From Mycobacterium sp. EPa45 (lineage in GTDB: Bacteria; Actinomycetota; Actinomycetes; Mycobacteriales; Mycobacteriaceae), in NCBI RefSeq assembly GCF_001021385.1, contig NZ_CP011773.1:1364001-1428000 (forward strand): a DNA stretch of 64,000 bases, in the 5' to 3' direction. The position numbers and the translations under genes are program-made. Below are positions 54,786-63,453 of the stretch, in pieces. How positions within the stretch are numbered: position 1 is the first letter of the stretch; each line of letters begins with the position of its first letter. Under the pieces are notes generated by a model. That model searched no databases, was not told where the DNA came from, and saw only the letters and a program-made list of their open reading frames with translations.

Positions 54786-55303
54786 TTCAATACCTTCGCC
54801 AGGGTGCGCAGGTTGCGCGTGGTGGTCGATGACTTGTAGCGCTTCTTGCCCATCGTCTTTCCGATGGCCGAGTCCAGAGTCGACGTCCTGGGCACCTGCC
54901 AGTACAGGACGCCGTCACCGCGTTCGATCTTCTCGTCCGGTCCGGCGTCGTCGGCCAGGCCGGCGAGCTCGTCGAGGATGGCGGGATCGCTCACGAACGT
55001 CACATATGAATGGTGGCCCTCGACCTCGGGCTCGAACGGGTAACCGTCGGCGACCGCGCGGACGGTCTCGAGGTCGTAGACCAACACCCAGGCGTCATAG
55101 CCGAAGGCATCACGAAGTGCCGCTTCGGCTTTCGTGCGCACAGTCTTCGCGGCGGCGGTGCTGTCGAGCAACACGTTGCCGCTGGCGAGGATGGTGCGGA
55201 CATTCTTGAAGCCGGCGCCAGTGAAGGCTGCGGCGACGTCGGCCATTTTCATGGTCGTTCCGCTCACGTTCACACCGCGCAGGAAAGCCGCGTAGCGGGT
55301 CAT
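54782..55303 (-). CDS. DUF1697 family protein
   Basis: 173 residues. The N-terminus TRYAAFLRGVNVSGTTMKMADV and SGNVLLDSTAA with a C-terminal DSAIGKTMGKKRYKSSTTTRN match DUF1697, a family of unknown function with a pseudo-RRM-like fold. It is the first gene of a pair with the methyltransferase (4-bp overlap). Starts with ATG 55303, 31 bp from the divergent F420-type oxidoreductase gene. Confidence 0.88.
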   Translation of the reverse strand: MTRYAAFLRGVNVSGTTMKMADVAAAFTGAGFKNVRTILASGNVLLDSTAAAKTVRTKAEAALRDAFGYDAWVLVYDLETVRAVADGYPFEPEVEGHHSYVTFVSDPAILDELAGLADDAGPDEKIERGDGVLYWQVPRTSTLDSAIGKTMGKKRYKSSTTTRNLRTLAKVLK

Positions 55304-55325
55304 GTTCTCGATGCTAGCGACGTAG

Positions 55326-55778
<453 letters not shown>

Positions 55779-55795
55779 ATTGCCTGCCGTCACGT

Positions 55796-55801
55796 TAGTC
55801 T
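55796..55801 (+). promoter_or_regulatory. -10 hexamer for the DUF5302 gene
   Basis: TAGTCT, 7 nt before the ATG at 55809. Confidence 0.5.
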
Positions 55802-55808
55802 GACCAGC

Positions 55809-55985
55809 ATGGCCGACTCAGAGTCCGAATCGCAGGACGACACCAAGCAGAAGTTCCGCGAGGCACTGGAACGCAAGAAGGCAAAATCGGCCAGTGGCTC
55901 CGCGCACACCGACGCCGGCAACAAGCACTCGCGTTCGCACGGGGCGGCTGGGAATCGGCGGGAATTCCGCCGCAAGAGCGGCTAA
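55809..55985 (+). CDS. DUF5302 family small protein
   Basis: 58 residues, mostly charged: a helical KQKFREALERKKAKS and a His/Lys/Gly-rich tail HSRSHGAAGNRREFRRKSG, the pattern of DUF5302 (mycobacterial and actinobacterial). Function unknown. The TAGTCT 7 nt upstream suggests a leaderless message. Its TAA (55983-55985) shares bases with the stop of the convergent MFS permease gene. Confidence 0.85.
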   Translation: MADSESESQDDTKQKFREALERKKAKSASGSAHTDAGNKHSRSHGAAGNRREFRRKSG

Positions 55986-57181
55986 CCCGCGGCTTGCTCG
56001 GAAAGTTCTGCCGCAGGGCGTGATTCCTGCCGAAGGATTGCCCCCAGGCAAACCAGCGCGAGCACCCCGACTCCGATCGCGAACACGGTGCCGCCGGTGC
56101 GAAGCCCCCACGCCTGCGCAGCGAATCCCTCGCCGATCACCGGGATCGAGATCGCGATATAGGCCACCACGAAATACGTCGAGCTGACCTCGGCGCGCCG
56201 CTCCGCAGGGGTCAGTTCGGCGACTGCGGCCAAGCCGCGGCTGAAGCTGATGCCCTGACCGATACCGGCCACCACAGCAGCGATGATCAATCCGATCAGT
56301 GACGAATAGTGCAGTGCGACAACGAGAATGCCCATCCCGACCGTCAGGATCGCGCAACCCAGCGCGACTGCGCGTTGCGGAGGGATGCGGGTGCCGGCGA
56401 TCTGGGCGATCGCCGAGGCGCCGAAAATGGAGCCGGCCATCAAGCCGGCAAGCGCATGGTTCCCGATTCCGATGATGTTGGTCAGCAGCGAGGGCGCCAC
56501 CGAGGTGAACAGGCCCGTGACGGCGAAACCGGCGAAAGCGGCCAGCGAGGCGGTGATGAACACCGACCGTACCTCAGGCGGCACCGAAAGCCGTTGCAGC
56601 CCGAGCTTTCCGGTGCGGCTCGAGGTTTCCGGCACCAGCAGGATCGCGATCGCGGCCAGCACCATGAGCGCGATGTGCACGATGTAGGTGAGCTTCAACG
56701 GGCTCGGCGCGTATTGCGCGAGCACGCCGGCCAGTACCGGGCCGCTGCCGAGGCCGCCCATATTGGCGATCGTGGCGACCGCCGCCGCGCGGGTCTTCCA
56801 GCTCTCCGGCGCGGCCTCGATGACCGCGGCGGTAGCGGTGCCGGTGAAGATACCGGCCGACAAGCCCGACAGCACCCGTCCGACCAGAAGCTCGGGCACC
56901 GAATCGGCCACCAGGAACACCGCGGCACTGACCATCGCGCAGCCGACACCGGCCAGGAGAACCGGGCGTCGGCCGACGGCGTCCGACCATCGGCCGAACA
57001 CCAGCAGCGCGAACAGCACCCCACCGGCATAGGTGGCGTAGATGACCGTCGTCGTCAACACCGCGAAGTGCATCTGGTCCGAGTACAGCGCATACAGCGG
57101 GGTGGGCAGCGTGGTGCCCACCATGATCGCGGCGAACGCGTACGCCAAGAGCGCGAAGGCGAAACCTCGACCGGGGGTCAT
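55982..57181 (-). CDS. MFS transporter
   Basis: 399 residues with 12 predicted helices. The loop after helix 2 reads FGRWSDAVGRRPVLL, a good MFS A-motif, and EAAPESWKTRAAAVATIANMGGLGSGPVLAG follows, resembling the drug:H+ antiporter type. Substrate unknown. ATG start, no close partner. Confidence 0.88.
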   Translation of the reverse strand: MTPGRGFAFALLAYAFAAIMVGTTLPTPLYALYSDQMHFAVLTTTVIYATYAGGVLFALLVFGRWSDAVGRRPVLLAGVGCAMVSAAVFLVADSVPELLVGRVLSGLSAGIFTGTATAAVIEAAPESWKTRAAAVATIANMGGLGSGPVLAGVLAQYAPSPLKLTYIVHIALMVLAAIAILLVPETSSRTGKLGLQRLSVPPEVRSVFITASLAAFAGFAVTGLFTSVAPSLLTNIIGIGNHALAGLMAGSIFGASAIAQIAGTRIPPQRAVALGCAILTVGMGILVVALHYSSLIGLIIAAVVAGIGQGISFSRGLAAVAELTPAERRAEVSSTYFVVAYIAISIPVIGEGFAAQAWGLRTGGTVFAIGVGVLALVCLGAILRQESRPAAELSEQAAG

Positions 57182-57257
57182 AGGTGAGTCAACGTCGTCG
57201 GCACACCCACACCATTCCCGCCTGCGGCGAGATTCTCACCTCAATATCGTCGGCGCC

Positions 57258-58892
57258 TCAGTGGCGGACGGCTTTTTCGGCGCCCACGCCGGTCAACGAG
57301 CGCACCTCCATCTCGGCATTGATCTCGGGGTCGCCGGTGTCTGATGAACTCAGCGTTCCGATGATGCCGAGCAGGAACCCCAGCGGGATCGACACGATGC
57401 CCGGGTTGGCCAGTGGGAACCAGTCGAAGTTTGCGCCGGGGATCATCGCGGTCTTGCTGCCGGACACCGCGGGGGAGAAGACGATCAGCACCAGGCAGCT
57501 GATCAGGCCGCCGTACATGCTCCACAGCGCCCCGCGGGTGTTGAACCGCCGCCAGTACAGGGAGTACACGATCGTCGGCAGGTTGGCCGAGGCGGCCACC
57601 GCGAACGCGAGTGCCACAAGGAACGCCACGTTTTGGCCGTTGGCCAGGATGCCCAGCCCGATCGCGGCGACACCGAGCACCACCGCGGTGATCCGGGAGA
57701 CCCGCACCTGCTCGTTCTCGGTCACCTTGTGGCTTTTGAGCACGCTGGCGTAGACGTCGTGGGCGAAGGACGCCGAGGCCGTGATCGTCAGGCCGGCGAC
57801 CACCGCAAGGATGGTGGCGAAGGCGACCGCCGAGATGATGCCGAGGAGGACCACCCCGCCGAGTTGGAAGGCCAGCAGCGGTGCGGCCGAGTTCTGTCCG
57901 CCCGGCGCCGACAAGATCTTGTCCGGTCCGACCAGGGCGGCCGCGCCGTATCCCAGGGCCAGGGTGAACAGGTAGAAGGCACCGATCAGTCCGATCGCCC
58001 AAACCACCGACCGGCGCGCCTCTTTCGCGGTGGGCACCGTGTAGAAGCGCATCAGCACGTGCGGCAGGCCGGCGGTGCCCAGCACCAGCGCGAGACCCAG
58101 CGACAGCAGGTTGATCTTGGACGTGGTGTTGGCGCCGTACTGCGCACCCGGAGCGAGCACGTCGCGGCTGGCGACGCCCTTGGTGGTGGCCTCGTGCACC
58201 ATGCGCTGCGCCGAACCGAGGATCTCAGAGAAGTTCAGCCCGAATTTCGCCAGTACCAGCACCGTCATCACCGCCGCGCCCGCGATCAGCAGCACGGCCT
58301 TGATGATCTGCACCCAGGTGGTGCCCTTCATGCCGCCGACCAGGACGTAGACGATCATCAGCACGCCGACCACCGCGATCACGGCGGACTGGGCGGCGCG
58401 GCCGTGGACGTCGAGCAGCAGAGCGACCAGGCCGCCGGCGCCGGCCATCTGCGCCAGCAGGTAGAACAGCGACACCGTCAGCGTCGAGGTGGCCGCGGCC
58501 ACCCGTACCGGCCGTTGCCGCAGCCGGAAGCTCAGCACGTCGGCCATCGTGAATTTGCCTGTGTTGCGCAGCAATTCGGCCACCAGCAGCAGCGCTACCA
58601 ACCAGGCGACCAGGAAGCCGATGGAGTAGAGGAAACCGTCGTAGCCGTACACCGCGATGGCGCCGGCGATGCCGAGAAAGCTTGCCGCCGAGAGGTAGTC
58701 GCCGGCGATGGCGATGCCGTTCTGCGGCCCGGAGAACGCATGACCGGCGGTGAAGAACTCGGTGGCGTTGGTGTTGGTGCGGCCGGCGCGGATCACGATG
58801 AAGAGCGTGATGAGCACGAAGGCGACGAAGATGCTGATGTTGACGGCCGGGTTGCCGATCCGGGCGGCCTCGGCGAGCACGGTGGTGGTCAT
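57258..58892 (-). CDS. actP: Cation/acetate symporter (ActP-like SSS family)
   Basis: 544-residue sodium:solute symporter with 13 likely helices. Segments such as FFTAGHAFSGPQNGIAIAGDYLSAASFLG and PHVLMRFYTVPTAKEARRSV are typical of ActP acetate permeases. The start ATG 58892 overlaps the stop of the DUF485 gene (ATGA), so the pair is one unit, as yjcH-actP in E. coli. The longer frame upstream to 59039 lies inside that gene. Acetate, pyruvate or another short-chain acid may be carried. Confidence 0.9.
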   Translation of the reverse strand: MTTTVLAEAARIGNPAVNISIFVAFVLITLFIVIRAGRTNTNATEFFTAGHAFSGPQNGIAIAGDYLSAASFLGIAGAIAVYGYDGFLYSIGFLVAWLVALLLVAELLRNTGKFTMADVLSFRLRQRPVRVAAATSTLTVSLFYLLAQMAGAGGLVALLLDVHGRAAQSAVIAVVGVLMIVYVLVGGMKGTTWVQIIKAVLLIAGAAVMTVLVLAKFGLNFSEILGSAQRMVHEATTKGVASRDVLAPGAQYGANTTSKINLLSLGLALVLGTAGLPHVLMRFYTVPTAKEARRSVVWAIGLIGAFYLFTLALGYGAAALVGPDKILSAPGGQNSAAPLLAFQLGGVVLLGIISAVAFATILAVVAGLTITASASFAHDVYASVLKSHKVTENEQVRVSRITAVVLGVAAIGLGILANGQNVAFLVALAFAVAASANLPTIVYSLYWRRFNTRGALWSMYGGLISCLVLIVFSPAVSGSKTAMIPGANFDWFPLANPGIVSIPLGFLLGIIGTLSSSDTGDPEINAEMEVRSLTGVGAEKAVRH

Positions 58893-59239
58893 GCGACGGT
58901 GCCTTCCATCTCGGCGCGGATCGCCTCGGCGCGCGGGTCCAGTTCGCGGTTGGCGAACCGCACGTACAGCCAGGTGATGAGGAACGTCGTCAGGAATTGG
59001 CCAAGCCCGATGAGCAGGCCCAGGTTGATGTTGCCCCACACCTTGATGGCCATGAAGTCGTGGGCGAACGCGCCCAGCAGGACGTACGTGGCGTACCAGA
59101 TCAGGAAGAACGCGGTCGTGGGGAAGACGAAGCGGCGCAGGGTGCTGCGCAGCTCCTGGAACTCTGGGCTGGCCTGCACGGCCAGATACTGGGCACCGCT
59201 CGGTTCGGTCTCGGGGGGCGTTCGGTCGGTCGTGGACAC
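58889..59239 (-). CDS. DUF485 membrane protein (partner of the acetate permease)
   Basis: 116 residues with two transmembrane helices (about 40-62 and 72-95) and sequence FQELRSTLRRFVFPTTAFFLIWY typical of DUF485 (YjcH). In other bacteria it is cotranscribed with actP, which it probably stabilises or regulates. GTG start preceded by GAGGAG; the stop overlaps the permease ATG by 4 bp. Confidence 0.9.
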   Translation of the reverse strand: MSTTDRTPPETEPSGAQYLAVQASPEFQELRSTLRRFVFPTTAFFLIWYATYVLLGAFAHDFMAIKVWGNINLGLLIGLGQFLTTFLITWLYVRFANRELDPRAEAIRAEMEGTVA

Positions 59240-59334
59240 CGCGTACTCCTCAGCTCAGGTTCACAGGACGTTGAGAGCTGGGTCACAGCCTAGGGGTTGC
59301 AGGTGAACAGACGGGGATCTCGCGAGAGGCGTCC

Positions 59335-59340
59335 TAGACT
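59335..59340 (+). promoter_or_regulatory. -10 hexamer for the HhH-GPD gene
   Basis: TAGACT, 7 nt before the ATG at 59348. Confidence 0.5.
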
Positions 59341-59347
59341 GTCGCTC

Positions 59348-59923
59348 ATGGCGAGACTGAAGCTCACCGGAGATCCCGCGTCTGACGACCTGTTGAGTGA
59401 GGATCCGTTCGCCTTGCTCACCGGGATGCTTCTCGATCAGCAGATCCCGATGGAGACCGCGTTCGCCGGGCCGCGCAAGATCGTCGAGCGGATCGGTGGG
59501 ATCGACCCCCGGCTGATCGCCGACTGCGACCCCGAGCAGTTCACCGAGCAGTTCTCCAAAACGCCTGCCGTGCATCGCTTTCCGGGCTCGATGGCCAAGC
59601 GGGTGCAGGATCTGGCCCGCGAGATCGTCGACCGCTACGACGGCGACGCCGCCCAACTGTGGCTCGACGGTGACCCCGACGGCGCCGAGGTGCTGCGCCG
59701 GCTCAAGGCTCTGCCCGGCTTCGGCGAGCAGAAAGCCAAGATCTTCCTGGCCCTGCTGGGCAAGCAGTACGGCGTCACGCCCAAGGGATGGCGCGAGGCG
59801 GCCGGTGACTACGGCAGGGCCGGCACCCACATGTCGATCGCCGATGTGGTCGACAAGGGGTCGCTGGAGGAAGTCAGGGCGTACAAGAAGAAGATGAAAG
59901 CTGCCGCGAAGGCGAAGGCCTGA
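59348..59923 (+). CDS. HhH-GPD-type DNA repair protein (Rv1156-like)
   Basis: 191 residues. The helix-hairpin-helix is LKALPGFGEQKAKIFLALLGKQYG; LLTGMLLDQQIPMETAFAGP at the N-terminus matches the glycosylase fold. The catalytic Asp of HhH-GPD enzymes is less clear (GWREAAGDYGRAG), so it is a base-excision repair-like protein, possibly with divergent activity. The C-terminus is Lys-rich (KKKMKAAAKAKA), suited to DNA contact. TAGACT lies 7 nt before ATG 59348; the longer frame to 59297 has no support. Confidence 0.85.
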   Translation: MARLKLTGDPASDDLLSEDPFALLTGMLLDQQIPMETAFAGPRKIVERIGGIDPRLIADCDPEQFTEQFSKTPAVHRFPGSMAKRVQDLAREIVDRYDGDAAQLWLDGDPDGAEVLRRLKALPGFGEQKAKIFLALLGKQYGVTPKGWREAAGDYGRAGTHMSIADVVDKGSLEEVRAYKKKMKAAAKAKA

Positions 59924-59963
59924 GTCATAGGCTCGGCGGCGAAGGCTGGATAACGGAGGAACC

Positions 59964-60110
59964 ATGAAGACGCACATCAATTGTCCGTGTGGCGAGGCGA
60001 TCAGCGCCAAGGACGAGGACGAGCTCGTCGATCTGACCAAGCAGCACCTGGCGGCGGCTCACCCGGGCATGGACTACGGCCGGGACGAAATCCTGTTCAT
60101 GGCCTATTGA
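59964..60110 (+). CDS. DUF1059 family small protein
   Basis: 48 residues, MKTHINCPCG to ILFMAY. A Cys pair (CPCG), a predicted helix DEDELVDLTKQHLAAAHPG and a hydrophobic end match DUF1059, a short family with a probable single-metal or treble-clef-like pattern. CGGAGGAA lies before the ATG. Function unknown. The last 7 bp overlap the stop of the convergent WS/DGAT gene. Confidence 0.82.
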   Translation: MKTHINCPCGEAISAKDEDELVDLTKQHLAAAHPGMDYGRDEILFMAY

Positions 60111-61504
60111 GCCACCCCGACGGCGGCCTCGAGTTCCGCGAGAGCGGTTTCGGTCAGCGGAACGAGGTCGTCCACGTCGGCCATCACGTCTCGGTCGGCG
60201 ATGTAGCCCACGCCGATCTGGTCGGCGTAGGAGCACAGCGTCACGTTGAGCGCCATCCCGTCGTACACCACTGACACGGGATAGATCTCGTCGACGCTGG
60301 CGCCGTTGAAGTAACTCGGCTTCGGCGGGCCAGGCACGTTGGAGATCGGCAGGTTGTAGCTCGGCTTCACCCGTGAGCCGAACGGCAGCATGGGCGAAAG
60401 CGTCGTCGGCAGGACGGCCGGCATCAGCACCAGCAGCATCGCGCCGGGGCCGTTGGCGGCGACCTGATGCTTCACGTTCGACATCGCGTAGTGGACCAGG
60501 CTCAGCCGCTCGGCCGGGTCCTCGACAGCGGTGGGCAGCGGACACATCCCGAGGCCGAATTGATTACCGTGCCCGTCGTCTCCCGCTGCCTCGCGTGCGC
60601 GTACCGTCACCGGACACAACGCCACCAGGGACTGGTCGGGCAGTTCGTCCTGTTTGGTCAGCCAGGCCCGCAGCACACCGGTGACCAACGCCGTCACCAC
60701 GTCATTGCCGGTGACATCGGCGGCATCCTGGATGGCTCGAATTCGCTTGCGATCCAAGCTTGTTGCGGCGAACACCCGATACGGGCCCAGTTTGGTGTTG
60801 AACCTGGTCTGCGGCGCACCGAACGGCGTCGCGACCGTGGAGGTGGTCAGTCCGCCGACGATGTTCGCGAGCTCAGCTGCGGCGGCGTGGCGGGCCAGGC
60901 TCAGTCCGGACGCCGCGACGCCGGCGACGTCACGTACTACCGATAACGGGTTGAGGCTCCGGCGTTTCGGGGGTTCGTCGGGCTCGGCGGTGGCATAGAA
61001 CGGCGGCATCCCGCGTCGATCCGGATCCTCGGTCAGCGAGTGGCTGATCATCTGCAGGCCCGCGACACCGTCGACGACGATGTGATGCACTTTGATGTAG
61101 AGGGCGCACCGGTCGTCATCGAGGCCGTCGATCAGATACGCCATCCACATCGGTACGGACCGGTCGAGGGGCTCGGCATGCAACTCCGACACCAGCGCCC
61201 ACAGGTCCTTGACGCTGGAGCCGCGCGGCAATGTCAGCCGGTGCAGATGCCGGCTCAGGTCGAGATCGGCCACATCGCGCCACACCCACAGGCCGCCGGT
61301 GTCCACCCCGCGATGCGGGCGCCGGCGCAGGCGCGGGTCCACGGGATCTGGGGCGGTCATCCCCTGCTCGTACATCTCGTCCATGAAGGCCGCGCCCGTG
61401 GTGCCATCGGGTGGGCTCATGATCAGCGCCACCGCCACGTGCATCGGGCTGGAGACCAGCTCGGCCGTCAGCATCATCGCGTCCAAGGCGTCGAGTGTCT
61501 CCAT
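60104..61504 (-). CDS. WS/DGAT-type O-acyltransferase (wax ester/triacylglycerol synthase)
   Basis: 466 residues, canonical length of the mycobacterial tgs family. The active-site motif is HHIVVDG (near 140), followed by the DUF1298 part with PVTVRAREAAG and ISNVPGPPKPSYF. It esterifies fatty acyl-CoA to diacylglycerol or fatty alcohol. ATG at 61504, with an inverted repeat just upstream (61515-61547). Mycobacteria carry many copies, so the specific tgs name cannot be given. Confidence 0.9.
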   Translation of the reverse strand: METLDALDAMMLTAELVSSPMHVAVALIMSPPDGTTGAAFMDEMYEQGMTAPDPVDPRLRRRPHRGVDTGGLWVWRDVADLDLSRHLHRLTLPRGSSVKDLWALVSELHAEPLDRSVPMWMAYLIDGLDDDRCALYIKVHHIVVDGVAGLQMISHSLTEDPDRRGMPPFYATAEPDEPPKRRSLNPLSVVRDVAGVAASGLSLARHAAAAELANIVGGLTTSTVATPFGAPQTRFNTKLGPYRVFAATSLDRKRIRAIQDAADVTGNDVVTALVTGVLRAWLTKQDELPDQSLVALCPVTVRAREAAGDDGHGNQFGLGMCPLPTAVEDPAERLSLVHYAMSNVKHQVAANGPGAMLLVLMPAVLPTTLSPMLPFGSRVKPSYNLPISNVPGPPKPSYFNGASVDEIYPVSVVYDGMALNVTLCSYADQIGVGYIADRDVMADVDDLVPLTETALAELEAAVGVAQ

Positions 61505-61514
61505 GCCGAACCCC

Positions 61515-61547
61515 CTAGGGTTTGGGATTTCGATTTCCCAACCCTAG
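61515..61547. promoter_or_regulatory. Imperfect inverted repeat upstream of the acyltransferase
   Basis: CTAGGGTTTGGGA and TTCCCAACCCTAG face each other with one extra base in the left arm, ending 11 nt before the ATG at 61504 (minus strand). A second small palindrome, GCCCTAGGGC, covers the stop codon of the gene behind it (61561 region). Either an operator of the acyltransferase gene or a terminator of the upstream gene; no T-run follows. Confidence 0.5.
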
Positions 61548-61563
61548 CGCGGCTTTTCGAGCC

Positions 61564-62659
61564 CTAGGGCACGACGGTCGAACCGATCGTCGGCATGAAG
61601 GTGCACTGCTTGTCCATGGTGGTCACCTGGCCGAAGATCGTCGACATGATGCTGCCCGAGCCGGTGTCGGCGATGGCCATCAGCGTGGTCGGGCCCGCGG
61701 AGTTCATATCGGGGTTGGGCTTGAGCGTGGCGCTGCCGGACTTGCCGGTCGTCAGGTTCACCCAGGTGACGTTGAGCGGCAGTTTCTGCTCCGCGGCCGG
61801 GGCGGGCGTGCCCACCGCGGTGAAGACGTAGGCGGTCTGCCCGGCGGCCGGTCCCGGCGTCGGGATCTTCGCCGGACCGGCGACGGAGATCGCGGTCGCG
61901 ATCACATTGCCGCCGTCCTTGAGGCAGCCGTTGCTGATCGACGGATACATGAAATCTTGCGTGGGCGGCGTCGCCGGATCGTAGTTCGGGGCCGCAGCCG
62001 GCGCGGGCGCCGGTGCCGGCGTCGCGACATTGATCGAGTTGCCGGCGGGCGCCGCGGACGGTGACGGGGGGGCCGCCGGGTTCACCACGGTCACCGGGGT
62101 CGGCACCTCGGGCAGCGCCTCGGGCGCCGGACCGACGGCGTGCGCCGGGTCGATTCCGGTGGGCAGATGCGCCTCGGTGCCCGGAATCGCAGCGGCTGCT
62201 GCGGTGGCCGGCAGGTGTTCAGGCAGGGGGGCGGGGCCATTGCCGGGGCCGGGCGTCATCAACGGCGTGGTGCCGTGGGAGACGCCGGTCGCCTGGGCGG
62301 CGGGGGAAGCGTGCCGAGGGGAGTGCGGCCGAGGGTCCGGCGGCCCCGCCCTCCTGCACGAACTTGGTCACCTGCTGAGCCAGTGCGGCCGAGCCGCCCG
62401 GCGTGGTGGCGCCACCAGCGAGTTGCGAAGCCGCCGCGAGCAGCAGCGACTGCGCCGATGAGGGGTTCCCCGCGGCCTGCTGGACAACCGGTCCGAGCAT
62501 CTGCATGGCGTCGAGGCCGGGCAGCTGGCCGGGGTCCAGCGGGATGGCCGGGTCCGCGGCCGCGACCGGGCTGAATGCCAGGCTGGTCGCGGCCACGAGC
62601 GCGGCGGTGGTCAGCAGAAGAGCCGGCTTGGCGATCTGCGGCACGGTGAACTCCCTCAT
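61564..62659 (-). pseudogene. Ala/Pro-rich secreted protein with a one-base frameshift (Rv1157c-like)
   Basis: Two frames on the minus strand together make one protein. From 62659 a signal peptide (VPQIAKPALLLTTAALVA..., cleavage after AAA near residue 37) runs through QVTKFVQEGGAAGPSAALPSA, then goes out of frame. The following sequence is readable in another frame as PAAQATGVSHGTTPLMTP and continues to the stop at 61564. The total of 1096 bp is one base more than a multiple of three, with about 364 codons, close to the 371 I recall for Rv1157c. The most likely indel is at a run of five G (62302-62306). It could be a real mutation or an assembly error. Confidence 0.75.
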
Positions 62660-62673
62660 CGGGTGGTGGTTGG

Positions 62674-63291
62674 TCAGGGCAGAGCGGACAGCGGCAGCAG
62701 CTGGCCGAGACCGGCGCCACCCGGGGTGGTCGGCGCGACCGGCGGGTTGCTGGCCGGCGGCACCCCGGCCGGTCCGGCGACCCCGGCGGCCACGGGGGCC
62801 ACGGGGGCTGGGTTACCGACGGCCAGGCTGTCGCCGACCTTGACCGGGAACGGCATGTTCGACGGCGTCAGGCTGGCCAGGTCGCCGGGCACGCCGAGCT
62901 GGTTCAGCAGCGGGATGATCGGTCCGGCGATGCTCCCGGATGCAGGCGGAGCCACCGGAGCCACCGGAGCGGCGGCCGGCGCCGCGGCGCCCGGCAGCGT
63001 CGCGGGGGCCGCCGGAGCGCCACCGATCGGCGAGATCGGCAACGTCGACGGTGCGCCGGTCAATGCGGACGCGCCGCTGAGTGCGGTCGCGGCGCTCTGC
63101 AGCACCCCTGCGGCGGCCGCTGGGTTCGTGACCAGCTGCTGCAGCATGTTGAGCGCGGGCACGCCGGGAACGGCCGGTGAGACGCCCGGGTCGGCGGCGG
63201 CCGACGGGCTGAGTGCGAGCGCGACCGAGCACAGCCCGGCGGCGCCAATTATGTTGGCGGCGAACAACTTCGATATACGTGGCATGGTCAT
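62674..63291 (-). CDS. Ala/Pro-rich secreted protein (Rv1158c-like)
   Basis: 205 residues, with a signal peptide (basic RISK, hydrophobic LFAANIIGAAGLCSVALALS, cleavage after AAA near residue 34) and a mature domain rich in Ala, Pro and Gly. It has a segment MLQQLVTNPAAAAGVLQSAA in common in character with its neighbour at 62659, so the two are probably paralogous. Function unknown. It is transcribed 14 bp before that gene on the same strand. Confidence 0.8.
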   Translation of the reverse strand: MTMPRISKLFAANIIGAAGLCSVALALSPSAAADPGVSPAVPGVPALNMLQQLVTNPAAAAGVLQSAATALSGASALTGAPSTLPISPIGGAPAAPATLPGAAAPAAAPVAPVAPPASGSIAGPIIPLLNQLGVPGDLASLTPSNMPFPVKVGDSLAVGNPAPVAPVAAGVAGPAGVPPASNPPVAPTTPGGAGLGQLLPLSALP

Positions 63292-63441
63292 CCCAATCCC
63301 TCGAGTGCAGGTCTAACCCGAAGGTAGTCCGTTACTAGAGTTACTCAAGTGACACGTGTGGTGTTTATTCAACCGTTACGGCAGTGATGGTCATGTGTGA
63401 TGCGCAGACCACTCCGAGCCCGGACCGATCGGGCGCGTCGC

Positions 63442-63447
63442 TACAGT
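63442..63447 (+). promoter_or_regulatory. -10 hexamer for pimE
   Basis: TACAGT, 6 nt before the GTG start at 63454. Confidence 0.5.
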
Positions 63448-63453
63448 CGCACG

